Under the pieces are notes generated by a model, which ran no database searches, was not told the origin of the DNA, and saw only the letters and a list, made by a program, of their open reading frames with translations. From the NCBI RefSeq assembly GCF_019312595.1, contig NZ_JAHWDQ010000001.1, forward strand, positions 248,001 through 312,000: a DNA stretch of 64,000 nt, given 5' to 3'. The position numbers and the translations under genes are program-made. Position 1 is the stretch's first letter. Each line of letters begins with the position of its first letter. Source of the stretch: Zhongshania aquimaris (GTDB lineage: Bacteria > Pseudomonadota > Gammaproteobacteria > Pseudomonadales > Spongiibacteraceae). Shown here piece after piece: positions 27,243-36,718 of the stretch.

Positions 27243-28847
27243 ATGCTCACTCATTACGATTACATCATTGTCGGTGCGGGATCCGCCGGCTGCGCCTTGG
27301 CAAATCGCCTGTCTGCCAGCGGCGAGCACACTGTGTTGTTGTTGGAGGCTGGAGGAAAAGACAGTCATCCCATGGTGCATATCCCTCTCGGGTTTGCATT
27401 CACCATGAAGAATCCCGAGTTTAGCTGGTGCTACAAAAGCGAACCCGAACCCCATATGAATAATCGACGAATAGATCAGCCCAGAGGAAAGCTCTTGGGC
27501 GGCTCCAGTTCAATCAACGGTATGGTTTACATCCGTGGCCAGCGAGAGGACTACGATTACTGGGCGGAACTAGGCAACAAAAATTGGAGCTACGACGATT
27601 TACTCCCAATATTTAAACGCTGCGAGCATAACACCGACGGCGCCAGCAAATTCCACGGCAGCGACGGCAAGCTGTGGGTAGATAACGTTGGCGACAAATA
27701 TGCCCTTGCCGACATGTATATACAGGCGGCTACTGAATCAGGCATACCTGCAAACGACGATTTTAACGGTGCAAATCAAGAAGGCGCCGGCTTTTACCAA
27801 GTGAATATCCGCAATGGTTTGCGCCAAAGTACCGCGAAAACATACTTAAAACCCGCAATGGAACGCGAGAATCTGACCGTCATCACGGGAGCCTTGGCGA
27901 GCCGTATTACATTTAAAGACAGGCAGGCAAACGGACTGCAGTATACCCATAACGGCAAGTCGCAATACGTTCGTTGCCACCGCGAGGTCATTCTGTGCGG
28001 AGGCACCGTCAATTCGCCGCAATTGTTAGAACTCTCAGGTGTCGGCAACCCGGCTATTCTGCAGCAACACGGCATCAAGGTTCACACTGCGCTTAATGGC
28101 GTCGGTGAAAATTTACAAGACCACCTCACTGTGAACACCCAGCGCTCCTTCATGGGATTAAAGACATTTTATGAAGACTCTCGCCCCCTAGCAATGCTGG
28201 TTACGTTTGCCAAACTCGCATTTCAACGCAAAGGGATGCTTGTGCACCCCGCCTCGCAGGTTGGGGTTTTCTTTAAAACAGATAGCGCTGAATCACGGCC
28301 TGATGCACAAATTCACTTCACCCCAGCTGCAGGCACCCAAGATGAAAATGGTCGAATGATAACAGTGCCTGGCACCACTGCGACGGTGTGCTATCTTCGC
28401 CCTAAAAGTCGCGGCAGCGTACATATTCGCAGCAATAACCCCAATGATGCCCCAGCACTGCTTCACAATTACTTGGCTGAAGAACACGACCGTAAAAAAA
28501 TGATTGCAGCGGTACGCAAGACCCGCGCTATTTTCGAAGCCCCCGTCTTTAACGAACACCGCCGTGAAGAACTCGTTCCTGGACCGGAAGTACAGAGCGA
28601 CGAGGAAATTCTCGAATTTATACGAAATACTGGAGAATCGGTCTATCACCCAGTCGGTACCTGCAAAATGGGGAACGACCCGATGGCTGTCGTCGACGAC
28701 AAGCTTAAAGTACATGGAATCGATGGCCTTCGGGTAGCCGACGCCTCGATAATGCCAACGATACCGTCCGGCAATACCAATGCGACGGCCGTTCTTATTG
28801 GAGAGCGCTGCGCAGACTTTATTTTGGGTGAAAACGGCGCCGCTTAA
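27243..28847 (+). CDS. GMC-family FAD oxidoreductase, choline/alcohol dehydrogenase-like (534 aa)
   Basis: This is a flavoenzyme of the glucose-methanol-choline family. The N-terminal FAD motif is DYIIVGAGSAGCALANRLS. GMC signature 1 is in PRGKLLGGSSSINGMVYIRG, and signature 2 is GGTVNSPQLLELSGVG. The catalytic His is in VYHPVGTCKMG, and the C-terminal SIMPTIPSGNTNATAVLIGE completes the domain. Length is typical of BetA/AlkJ-like enzymes. There are no betaine synthesis or transport genes nearby, so an aliphatic or terpenoid alcohol is as likely as choline. Confidence 0.9.
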   Translation: MLTHYDYIIVGAGSAGCALANRLSASGEHTVLLLEAGGKDSHPMVHIPLGFAFTMKNPEFSWCYKSEPEPHMNNRRIDQPRGKLLGGSSSINGMVYIRGQREDYDYWAELGNKNWSYDDLLPIFKRCEHNTDGASKFHGSDGKLWVDNVGDKYALADMYIQAATESGIPANDDFNGANQEGAGFYQVNIRNGLRQSTAKTYLKPAMERENLTVITGALASRITFKDRQANGLQYTHNGKSQYVRCHREVILCGGTVNSPQLLELSGVGNPAILQQHGIKVHTALNGVGENLQDHLTVNTQRSFMGLKTFYEDSRPLAMLVTFAKLAFQRKGMLVHPASQVGVFFKTDSAESRPDAQIHFTPAAGTQDENGRMITVPGTTATVCYLRPKSRGSVHIRSNNPNDAPALLHNYLAEEHDRKKMIAAVRKTRAIFEAPVFNEHRREELVPGPEVQSDEEILEFIRNTGESVYHPVGTCKMGNDPMAVVDDKLKVHGIDGLRVADASIMPTIPSGNTNATAVLIGERCADFILGENGAA

Positions 28848-28857
28848 TGAGGCGTTG

Positions 28858-29724
28858 TTAATTTTGACGATAGGGAATTTGGCAGTATTCGATACCGTTC
28901 GCTGGTCGAATACCATGCTTGGCAAGACACATTTTCATTGAGTTCATCGACAAGCTGATATTGGGAGTGGGGCCTAAATACACATGATCTAAATCCACTG
29001 CGTCAGTGTCGTCAGCCACTAAAGAAAAGCTAATATAAGGTACCAACATGCTGCGGCCTTCGCGGAAATTAACCGCAGCCTGCCGGTAATCTGACACCAC
29101 AGGCGACACCAGGCGCCACTCTTGCTCTTCCTCAAAAGAAGGATGCTTCAGAATCGCAGCCAAGCGCAACAAATCGCTTTCTAAATGTTCAAACAACTGG
29201 TGATAAACTTCTCGCTCAACGCCATCTTCAATACCATCTGCCAACACTTCCACCGCGTCAACGACCTGAGCGATCAACACCTGCTGCTCCAATCGATCGT
29301 ATATACAGCGCCCCATACGAAAATGTTGTTTTGCCGCGCAACTTGCTACCGTCGCTGGATTAAATCCCAAACTGGCCCCTTTGCCGACAGCGCTGTATCC
29401 GCGCCACTGACTTAATAAATTGCCGTTTGCGCGGAAGGATGCGCCGAATAAGATGTGGCCATTGGTTATGCGGTGCTTAACCCAATCGAGAAAGCTCGTT
29501 AATAAATGGGGTCGCCGATGACTTGCATCGATTCGACTAGCCACTTCATTAGCAACCAGGTCTGCAGTATGACGCAGCTCGGCAGAGTCATTCATATAAC
29601 GAATATCGCTAGCCCACAAACTTTGACTGCCGATGATACCCAGCACACCACTCAATGAGGTGTAATGGTATAGCGTTTCTTGTGGCGGCTCGGAAAACAA
29701 AGTTTCGGTGATCGTACTTATCAT
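28858..29724 (-). CDS. DUF2971 domain protein (288 aa)
   Basis: This belongs to the DUF2971 family: an N-terminal LYHYTSLSGVLGIIGSQSLWASDIRYMNDSAELRH motif region and SQWRGYSAVGKGASLGFN in the middle, followed by EEEQEWRLVSP. No signal peptide or membrane segment is present. The H-Y-T opening and later W-R and E-W-R motifs recall folds of the ADP-ribosyltransferase-like class, but no catalytic role is established. ATG 29724 follows a strong GAGGAG. The family is patchily distributed and often found in defence or accessory neighbourhoods. Confidence 0.75.
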   Translation of the reverse strand: MISTITETLFSEPPQETLYHYTSLSGVLGIIGSQSLWASDIRYMNDSAELRHTADLVANEVASRIDASHRRPHLLTSFLDWVKHRITNGHILFGASFRANGNLLSQWRGYSAVGKGASLGFNPATVASCAAKQHFRMGRCIYDRLEQQVLIAQVVDAVEVLADGIEDGVEREVYHQLFEHLESDLLRLAAILKHPSFEEEQEWRLVSPVVSDYRQAAVNFREGRSMLVPYISFSLVADDTDAVDLDHVYLGPTPNISLSMNSMKMCLAKHGIRPANGIEYCQIPYRQN

Positions 29725-29804
29725 ATTAGCTCCTCGCCTCGACATTCGCCTTTTTTACCACAGCAAGATGACACCCACTCTTAAGCACCGATAATAAAAG
29801 TCGA

Positions 29805-30608
29805 CTACGCCGCCTCGTCTGCCCGTAAAAACTCATTAACTAAGCCATTGAATATAAGCGGATACTCGGCGTGCAGCCAATGACCGGCATTGGCGATGGT
29901 TTCAAAGTACATATTCGGAAATTGACGCATCATTGGCGCACGATTTTCGTCACGAATGTAACCAGACAGCTCACCGCGAATAAACAAGGTTGGCCCGTCA
30001 AAAGGTTCGGCTGAGGGTGCGTCGCGCAAATTATCGTACAGCTCCGCGATAACAGGTAAATTCATCCGCCACGCCCAACCGTCTTTGCCGTCGCGCATTA
30101 AGTTTTTGAGTAAGAATTGGCGTATCGCGACTTCTGGCACCGACTTCGTCAACAGCTGATCAGCCTGCTCACGATTTTTAAGTGACCGCAATTCCAAAGC
30201 TAGCAAGCTAGTAATAATTGCATCGTGCCCACGTCCGTAGCGCACAGGCGCGATATCAGCGACTATGAGACGCTTCACCCGTTCTGGATGAGTTATTGCC
30301 ACTTGCATTGCAACTTTGCCACCGAGGGAATGTCCCAAGAAATGCGCACGTGGCATTTCCAGCACATCCATTGCAGCAATAACGTCTTCCGCCATCGCCG
30401 GAATATCCATTTGATCGCTGTGGGCAGATTTACCATGGTTGCGCAGATCCATGCGAACAACCGTAAAATGACTTTCAAGGCTGCGAGCAACAGACATTAA
30501 ATTACTCGCTGAACCAAACAAACCGTGTAGTAAAACAACGCTAACTGGCCCACTTCCACTTACTTCGGTATGTAACTGCACTGCTCTGGGCATATGTTCG
30601 CTTCTCAT
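29805..30608 (-). CDS. ybfF: Alpha/beta hydrolase, YbfF-type esterase (267 aa)
   Basis: This is a cytoplasmic esterase. Oxyanion motif VVLLHGLFGSASN, VRMDLRNHGKSAHS, nucleophile elbow FLGHSLGGKVAMQ and a C-terminal catalytic His in NAGHWLHAEYP are all visible. The pattern matches YbfF, a short-chain acyl-CoA/ester hydrolase. Two starts are possible, ATG 30608 and ATG 30593; the second has AGAAGCG upstream and starts nearer the homology. It is divergent from the lipoprotein gene, with the 5' ends close together. Confidence 0.88.
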   Translation of the reverse strand: MRSEHMPRAVQLHTEVSGSGPVSVVLLHGLFGSASNLMSVARSLESHFTVVRMDLRNHGKSAHSDQMDIPAMAEDVIAAMDVLEMPRAHFLGHSLGGKVAMQVAITHPERVKRLIVADIAPVRYGRGHDAIITSLLALELRSLKNREQADQLLTKSVPEVAIRQFLLKNLMRDGKDGWAWRMNLPVIAELYDNLRDAPSAEPFDGPTLFIRGELSGYIRDENRAPMMRQFPNMYFETIANAGHWLHAEYPLIFNGLVNEFLRADEAA

Positions 30609-30662
30609 CGTCTTTCGCCATTGCTAGAATGCGCAGGCATTTTTAATAAAAAAGGGCTTATT

Positions 30663-31484
30663 GTGCGACTATATCTACTTATCTTGACGCTTATCGGCGC
30701 GGTTATGGCCACAGGCTGTAGTTCAACTGATTTTAATCCTACCGCCTACGACTATTTTATCAGTCGTGAAGACATTCAACAAAAACCACTTAAGAAAGTC
30801 ATTCTTGCAACAGTAAACATCAGCGGGGAACCGACCCGTTCAGTATTGCGTGACAGTGTCGACAAAGTAGACGGCCGAGTTGAAGACTACCTAAAAGCAA
30901 ATGGCATGACACTTGCTCCTAGCCACCTATTCGACAATGCATGGCAGCAAGCCTTACTTAGCTACGGAAACTTTTACGACCCAACCACCGGTAAAGTAGA
31001 CACCGTCGGTTGGCAACGAGTAATGGCTGCAACGCTAGAGAGCCTGCAATCACAAAAGGACATTGATGCAGTAATATTTACCGACCTTATTGAGCACGAT
31101 GTGCAACACAGTCCAGGCATGAAGCATTATGCGCGTTGGTACGGCGTAACACGGGAACCGGCTACCGAAGGAGCCACATCCAGTGTTCCGACAGACTTCA
31201 ATTGGACTCAGGTGATTAAGGGTGCATCCTTGGTTGTGACGATTTACACCACTGAAGGCAAACCGTTATTTTCCAGCCGCGGCGGCATAGATACCCTGCA
31301 CGGCATCGACTCCCGCAAATCTGACAAGGGATTTGTGCGACGCAAAAAGATTCTCAGTCGCAGTAACAATATCGACGAAGGCATAGAACTGGCCTTCCAC
31401 CCGCTCATTCAAATGAAAAATTATCCCGGCAAACCACCTGCGGCGAAGACAGCGAATGACGTCGACGCGACACAGAAGCCGTAA
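30663..31484 (+). CDS. Putative lipoprotein of unknown function (273 aa)
   Basis: A GTG start at 30663 preceded by AAAAGGGC gives a short signal peptide with lipobox VMATGC (Cys about residue 17). Only this start gives a proper lipoprotein signal; the upstream open frame to 30594 does not. The mature part is a soluble alpha/beta protein with VILATVNISGEPTRSVLRDSV and DAVIFTDLIEHDVQH. The later SLVVTIYTTEGKPLFSSRGGID recalls envelope proteins predicted to sense or bind in the periplasm. I do not recognise a named family. It is convergent with the HupE-like gene. Confidence 0.7.
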   Translation: MRLYLLILTLIGAVMATGCSSTDFNPTAYDYFISREDIQQKPLKKVILATVNISGEPTRSVLRDSVDKVDGRVEDYLKANGMTLAPSHLFDNAWQQALLSYGNFYDPTTGKVDTVGWQRVMAATLESLQSQKDIDAVIFTDLIEHDVQHSPGMKHYARWYGVTREPATEGATSSVPTDFNWTQVIKGASLVVTIYTTEGKPLFSSRGGIDTLHGIDSRKSDKGFVRRKKILSRSNNIDEGIELAFHPLIQMKNYPGKPPAAKTANDVDATQKP

Positions 31485-31499
31485 TACCTTTCAACCACT

Positions 31500-32525
31500 C
31501 TAATAAATGCTGCGAAACGTGGCCTCAAACAAACTGAGGCCACGGTCAATCATCCAGAACACCGCCACCGACCCCATCACGTATATTGTCGCCGTCCGAG
31601 CGACAGACAATAGCGCCACACGCCGTAACGGCATAGTAGCCAGAGTCCACCGAACGGCGAGTAAGAGCGCCGCAACCATGGCAATAAAAAAGATCTGACC
31701 CATCTCGATACCGATATTAAAGCCCAGCAATGCCGGCAATATATCAGTGCTAGACACCGTAAGTTCGTCTAAGACCGACGCAAATCCTAATCCATGCAAC
31801 AAGCCAAAAGCGCCTACCAAAACGATAAACCATTTACCACCTCGCTTAGTATTGCTAATAGCTACCGATTTACCAGCGTACAGCGCCATCACTAAAACAC
31901 TCGCCGCAATAAGCCACTCGGCTAAGTCTGGCCAATGGGGGATCAAACCAATACTAACCAAAAACAAGGTGATGCTATGGCCCACCGTAAAAGCGCTGAT
32001 CCAGGCCAAAAGCTGATAACGCTTACTCGCAATTAACAGCAAACCCAATACGAATAGCAGATGATCAAGCCCAATAAGAATATGTTTAAACCCTAAACTG
32101 GTGAACTGGAATATTGCCGAGCCACCACTGCCCTGCATAGCGGGTGAAAAGCGATCTTCATCAGAGCTAAGCAAGGCTTGCTGCTCGTCTCCACCGATAC
32201 TATACCAACGCAATAAAGCCGCAGAACGGGATGCAGTAAGCCCTTCGATTGCAAACTCGAGTGATGCGGTCGCCTTATGGCATAACATTGAATACCGCTG
32301 CTCAATTGCACCTTCACTCACAGTCTGATCCTGACGGTCGATAACTTGACAAGACTCAGGTAAAACTACCGTCGGCACCTTCGCTGCCAACACCGGCGTT
32401 TTCCACCAAAGGCCTATCAATCCGCCAGGCAGCTCCCTCATCTCAAGAAGCGATGGCGCCAGCTTGTGGGCATTCACATTACTCATCAGGCATAGAAGTA
32501 CTAAAAGCACACTAAATTGCCGCAT
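31500..32525 (-). CDS. HupE/UreJ-family membrane protein (341 aa)
   Basis: A signal peptide (MRQFSVLLVLLCLMSNVNA) is followed by an extracytoplasmic domain of about 140 residues. A C-terminal HupE/UreJ_2 membrane domain follows, with the signature GFKHILIGLDHLLFVLGLLL and FTVGHSITLFLVS. The histidines and Asp in these helices are the presumed metal-binding residues of the family (HupE moves nickel). It overlaps the upstream PpiC gene by 14 bases and ends a three-gene operon with PpiC and DUF3604. No hydrogenase or urease genes are nearby, so a nickel role for those enzymes is unlikely here. Confidence 0.82.
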   Translation of the reverse strand: MRQFSVLLVLLCLMSNVNAHKLAPSLLEMRELPGGLIGLWWKTPVLAAKVPTVVLPESCQVIDRQDQTVSEGAIEQRYSMLCHKATASLEFAIEGLTASRSAALLRWYSIGGDEQQALLSSDEDRFSPAMQGSGGSAIFQFTSLGFKHILIGLDHLLFVLGLLLIASKRYQLLAWISAFTVGHSITLFLVSIGLIPHWPDLAEWLIAASVLVMALYAGKSVAISNTKRGGKWFIVLVGAFGLLHGLGFASVLDELTVSSTDILPALLGFNIGIEMGQIFFIAMVAALLLAVRWTLATMPLRRVALLSVARTATIYVMGSVAVFWMIDRGLSLFEATFRSIY

Positions 32526-33432
32526 GACAATCCGCCTTGTAGTTGTCACGCAATTCCTCGACGTAGGCATTCCAAGCCTGCGCTTGACGTTCTCGTCGCC
32601 ATATTTCCTCAAGCTCAGGCGCTAGCTCATCAAAAGACAGGCGGTAAGCTTCATTCCTATTTTTAATGCGAACCAGGTGAAATCCGTAGGCCGATTGCAG
32701 TGGGCCAAACCAGGAGCCAATCGGCTTCGCCGAACTGGCCAGCGCGAGACTAAAATCCTCACCAAATTTTGAGGTGATAGCTACGCGGTTTAGATTAGAA
32801 AAATGATTCCCATCTAAAAACACATCGCCGCGCACGCTATCTTGCGTGTTCTCACGCAAGATCTGCTCAGCGCGTGCGCGCGCGTTGCTGTGACTAGAAT
32901 CAAAGAAGACATGCTCAAAACTTAGCCGCAGAGGAACCACCCCAAGATCTGGCCTCTGGCTATAAATCGTATCCAGCTCGTCTTTTGATGGTGCAAGTCC
33001 CGATAAATTAAGCGCACTTGCATGCTGCATAAGTTGTATCAATCTGCGGCGTACAACTTCGTCGCCAGCCGCGACACCCGTAGCCAACACCGCATCAATT
33101 TTGTCTTGGCTATCACCTTTAATACCCAGGAAATCCGCATCCCGCAGCAGCCGTTGAATAATAACCTGGTCAGATTTATGCAAGCCCTGCAACATCGCCT
33201 CGCTTACCAGCATTTGCTCATCTAAGGCGACATTTACTAGTTGCGACAATTCATTCGCGGTTGGCGCGCGACCAACAACCTGAGCCCAATCAGCCGTTAA
33301 TACCGCCCTCTGCGATGGTGTCAGACACGTCAATACGCGTTGATTTTGACGCTCAAAATGGCCATTAACGACATATAAAACGAAACCAACAATAGTAAAA
33401 TGCAGCAGCCGTGACCGTATTAGCTGTCTCAA
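32512..33432 (-). CDS. Peptidyl-prolyl cis-trans isomerase, parvulin/PpiC-like (306 aa)
   Basis: The N-terminal TM anchor (RLLHFTIVGFVLYVVNG) is followed by a SurA-N-like helical region. The parvulin domain follows, from about residue 165 to 270 (LRLSFEHVFFDS, RAEQILREN, FGEDFSLALA, IGSWFGPLQSAYGFHLVRI). It would act as a membrane-tethered periplasmic folding factor. It overlaps the DUF3604 gene by 4 bases and the HupE-like gene by 14, so all three are translated together. The specific client is likely one of these neighbours (inference). Confidence 0.85.
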   Translation of the reverse strand: MRQLIRSRLLHFTIVGFVLYVVNGHFERQNQRVLTCLTPSQRAVLTADWAQVVGRAPTANELSQLVNVALDEQMLVSEAMLQGLHKSDQVIIQRLLRDADFLGIKGDSQDKIDAVLATGVAAGDEVVRRRLIQLMQHASALNLSGLAPSKDELDTIYSQRPDLGVVPLRLSFEHVFFDSSHSNARARAEQILRENTQDSVRGDVFLDGNHFSNLNRVAITSKFGEDFSLALASSAKPIGSWFGPLQSAYGFHLVRIKNRNEAYRLSFDELAPELEEIWRRERQAQAWNAYVEELRDNYKADCHAAI

Positions 33433-35474
33433 GGTTGGACCTCGGCCGTGACATTCTCATTATTTACGCCGGCCTTACTAACCACCTCACTCAAGTCTCC
33501 ACTCGGCGAATACCATATTGGCGATGACCACGCCCTCTCCTGAATAACAGGTCGATGCGCCGCCGAACAGCACTGCTCATATCCCGGCTTTATCGTGTCG
33601 GGATTTTTACAATCAACTTTTGCCGCAATACATATTTGCTGGCTCCAGCGACAGGTCGGATTCTCTAGCACTCTCGCATAATAGTAAGCATTTTCTGTTG
33701 GATCAAACTGAGGGTCTTGCCAGCGACCACAAAGCTGGGCATGCCCGCTACCTTGCGTTTCGCAACTTTGCAAATCAACACCTGCGCTACTGTCGGTATC
33801 ACCAGCAATATCGATCACAACTTCGTCGCGTTGGCCTTCTTTATTGACGCTGCCCTTTATAATTTGAATTCGCTGCAACGGCGTGCCAGAACGGCCAGTG
33901 CGACCTGCATCCATTTTTGCAAAGACCGTAAACACCGGCGCTTCAGCGCTTTCGTCCAAAAGTAAATCACCGCCCATTGCAACACCGTGATCATAGCCCT
34001 GAGCGACATAATCACTGCGCTCGCAAATATCCTCTGGCAGTGAGGCATCGCCGCCAAAAAACCGTAAGCTGATGCGTGGACCGCTGGTTCCATATGTCTC
34101 CCTGCGCTGCATGGCCTCAAACAACGACGAGCGACTATTTTCTTCAGCCCACACCGCCGCGAGACCACCTGGATTAAACTCTAAATCGTCGGGCAAGCCT
34201 TCTGGTACCGTATCGCCAACGGGCACACCGGCACCGCCGTGGCCCAAAAAGCCCTTTTCAGCAACCGCGCCAGGCGCGCCAATATGCGTATCCGAGCTGG
34301 CAATAAACCCCAGTTTAAATGGGTTTACCCCTAATCGCTGCTCTTGCTCAAGCCCATCGCGCAGTACTTCGCGAATGAAGCCCCCATTTGGCTGCGGTGC
34401 CTTACTCACGAACGGTAGAATTTTACCAATAAATTTATCGGAAAAGCTGCTGTATGGTAGTTGCTCAAAAGCGCAAAGTTCATCAGCACTGTTGAAGGGG
34501 TCGTAATAACATTCCGAGCTACCCTTATGCTGCATTACTTCAACCAAGCGCTCCAAACGCGCCCGTTGCTTTGCATCGGCAACGGTAATTGGCTTACCGT
34601 CATCGCGCGCCAAACTAAACATATAGCCATCGCTCAGGTTTGAGTTGTGCGGAATAACGAGCACCTCACAGCCTGTTCCGGCATTGACACATTCACGGTC
34701 AAGCGCATCCCACAACAACGGTGCAGATGGCGTATCAACAAAGCTTAGGGGTAACACTGGGACCTGCTTATTTTTAAAGAGAATATTGCGATGTAAATTT
34801 GCAAGATTTGCCGAAGCACCGGTCCATTCATAGGCGACGAAACTGGTAAATTCACAATTCTCGCTTCTATCATATGCATCCTCAGCGGCTTGTTGAATCT
34901 CCTGCCAAGGCCTCAGCCCCGCATCTCGGCATAAGTCACCATTCTCCCCACACATACCAAGTCGTTTACCGCGAGAAGACTGGGTATTAAAAAGGAAAAA
35001 GGCTAGCCGAGGAGCCTCTCGATAAATTTTGCATTGCCAACTGCTGTAAGCCTCAAAGCTGGGAACCTGACAAATTTCAACTTCACCAAATAACTCTGCA
35101 TGATCGGTGACAACGGCAAAATCCAAAGGTCGGTCCAAACGCAAACGACGCAGCGCTTTGCCGTCCGCAGTCCACGGTTGCACTCCAATCTCTGCGCCGC
35201 GAGCAAAGCGATAGGCATCAGCCGGTGATGTACGGGTACCTTGTGTGCCGGCATCTAACGAATATTTGGTATGGACGTGGGTGTCCCCAAAAAAAACCTG
35301 ACGCTGAGGATCACTATTCAAGCAGGGTTGGCGAACTTCGCCACGGTTAAGATCACTATCAGATATTTTTACAGAAGAAGGAACTTCTGCCTGCGCAGCA
35401 CCGAAAACGCCAACAACAAGAAAAAGACCAACTCTCATAAAAGCCGCCACTTCAAGCGAGGCAAAAATTGGCAT
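33429..35474 (-). CDS. DUF3604 exported protein, PHP-like metal-dependent fold (681 aa)
   Basis: This is a large exported protein of the DUF3604 family. After a signal peptide (cleavage near AAQA) comes QVFFGDTHVHTKYSLDAGTQGTR, a PHP-phosphoesterase-like metal motif with HxH. FAVVTDHAELFG, VIPHNSNLSDG and GFIASSDTHIGAPG supply further metal ligands. Cysteines are frequent in the mature part (for example the LENPTCRWSQQICIAAKVDC region), fitting an oxidising compartment. ATG 35474 has GAAGGG upstream; ATG 35438 is a shorter alternative. It is first of the DUF3604-PpiC-HupE operon. The substrate is unknown. Confidence 0.85.
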   Translation of the reverse strand: MPIFASLEVAAFMRVGLFLVVGVFGAAQAEVPSSVKISDSDLNRGEVRQPCLNSDPQRQVFFGDTHVHTKYSLDAGTQGTRTSPADAYRFARGAEIGVQPWTADGKALRRLRLDRPLDFAVVTDHAELFGEVEICQVPSFEAYSSWQCKIYREAPRLAFFLFNTQSSRGKRLGMCGENGDLCRDAGLRPWQEIQQAAEDAYDRSENCEFTSFVAYEWTGASANLANLHRNILFKNKQVPVLPLSFVDTPSAPLLWDALDRECVNAGTGCEVLVIPHNSNLSDGYMFSLARDDGKPITVADAKQRARLERLVEVMQHKGSSECYYDPFNSADELCAFEQLPYSSFSDKFIGKILPFVSKAPQPNGGFIREVLRDGLEQEQRLGVNPFKLGFIASSDTHIGAPGAVAEKGFLGHGGAGVPVGDTVPEGLPDDLEFNPGGLAAVWAEENSRSSLFEAMQRRETYGTSGPRISLRFFGGDASLPEDICERSDYVAQGYDHGVAMGGDLLLDESAEAPVFTVFAKMDAGRTGRSGTPLQRIQIIKGSVNKEGQRDEVVIDIAGDTDSSAGVDLQSCETQGSGHAQLCGRWQDPQFDPTENAYYYARVLENPTCRWSQQICIAAKVDCKNPDTIKPGYEQCCSAAHRPVIQERAWSSPIWYSPSGDLSEVVSKAGVNNENVTAEVQP

Positions 35475-35622
35475 CAGCTACCCTTCCCTGTTGTATAATA
35501 TCATTTTTATAGCAGCACTATTATTATGTAGAAACACCGTATTTACAATACGGCCATTATTAAGGAATCGTTCAGGCAAGCTATGTGACTATGACCCTGT
35601 ATTCATTCACAGGAGCGTCATT

Positions 35623-35940
35623 ATGAAACTGACAAAAGCCTTAATTCTTATTGCTAGCTTAGGCCTCGCAGCAAATAGTGCTTTCGCTGATCATCGCAGT
35701 GGCGCCCACGTTGACGCACGCTATCAGTATCACGGCAAAGCACCACATCACGGCCACATCAAACACTACAAAAAATACGGCTATCATCACGGCGATAGAT
35801 ACTACAATGACCGTCATCACTACTACCACGGCAGACACTACAACCAGCATTACTATTCGCGACACGTGCATAGTAGGCATTGTGGCCACCACTATGAGCC
35901 CGCGTTCAATACGCGAGTGAAAGTATTTTTTGGCTTATAA
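35623..35940 (+). CDS. Exported His/Tyr-rich small protein (105 aa)
   Basis: The signal peptide (MKLTKALILIASLGLAANSAFA) is followed by about 83 mature residues with 19 histidines and many tyrosines, in clusters such as PHHGHIKHYKK, DRHHYYHGRHY and SRHCGHHYE. A single Cys is present. The ATG follows CAGGAGCG at good spacing. The composition suggests binding of Zn, Cu or Ni in the periplasm or outside the cell, which is an inference. No family name is recognised. A short hairpin-like repeat (CATAGATAAGGCGGAAC...GGTTTCGCCTTATCTCTAT) follows the stop and may end the transcript. Confidence 0.75.
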   Translation: MKLTKALILIASLGLAANSAFADHRSGAHVDARYQYHGKAPHHGHIKHYKKYGYHHGDRYYNDRHHYYHGRHYNQHYYSRHVHSRHCGHHYEPAFNTRVKVFFGL

Positions 35941-35985
35941 GGGCAACATAGATAAGGCGGAACGTTGGTTTCGCCTTATCTCTAT

Positions 35986-36609
35986 TTATTCACCAAAAAA
36001 CGCTTTTTTAGCGTCATACCAGCCTTGAAGCTCAGGGCAATTTTCCGGAATTTTACGCCGTACCCAGCCACAAAAGCCCAGCACAACATAGAGATCAATA
36101 TCGGCCTGAGTCAATGAATCACCCACCAAATAACTTCGATTACTTACTTCATCATTCATTGCTTCAAAGAAGGCTGAAATACGCAGATTTCCACGCTCAA
36201 CCAGCTCAACAATTTGAGGTATTTTTAAAGGCCCAGGTAGAGCACTATCTTTAAAGGCATCACCTTTATTTCTCAGTACTTCTGCTACGGCGGAAAAACC
36301 TTCAAAAAAGATGCGGTGGCACCAACCAATAACTTGCGCTCGCTCTAAACTCGATTGACCAAACACAGAGGCTCCAGGATAGACCTCATCCAAATACAGG
36401 CAAATCGCGATTGTGTCGGATATGATCGTGCCATTGTCAAAAACCAAGCTAGGCAAAGTTAAGCGCGGGTTTACCGCACTAAACTCCGGCGAAAACTGCT
36501 CCTTCGCCGCTAAATCAATCTCTTGGGTCTCTAATTCGATGCCCTTGTATTTCATCATTAAACCCACTCGGCGCGGATTTGGTGCTAAAGCATAGGTATA
36601 TAGTTTCAC
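35986..36609 (-). CDS. Glutathione S-transferase family protein (207 aa)
   Basis: This is a cytosolic GST. The N-terminal thioredoxin-like domain is MKLYTYALAPNPRRVGLMMKYKGIELETQ, with the cis-Pro region NPRLTLPSLVFDNGTIISDTIAICLYL binding glutathione. The C-terminal helical domain has the conserved SYLVGDSLTQADIDLYVVLGF. Length is normal. It is convergent with the His-rich gene and divergent from the glycine-zipper gene. The substrate is unknown. Confidence 0.88.
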   Translation of the reverse strand: MKLYTYALAPNPRRVGLMMKYKGIELETQEIDLAAKEQFSPEFSAVNPRLTLPSLVFDNGTIISDTIAICLYLDEVYPGASVFGQSSLERAQVIGWCHRIFFEGFSAVAEVLRNKGDAFKDSALPGPLKIPQIVELVERGNLRISAFFEAMNDEVSNRSYLVGDSLTQADIDLYVVLGFCGWVRRKIPENCPELQGWYDAKKAFFGE

Positions 36610-36718
36610 CGACTTCTCCTAAATATTATTAAAATGCACATGGGGTGTATATGGTTCAGCTTTAGTTAAGCCAAAGGGCTCTATGCTGGATACTACCAAT
36701 AGTTCTCGAGTATATGCC

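Noticed and set aside
35659-35892. Hydrophobic Val/Met-rich frame opposite the His-rich gene
   Set aside because: It is the mirror of His/Tyr codons and has no start signal.
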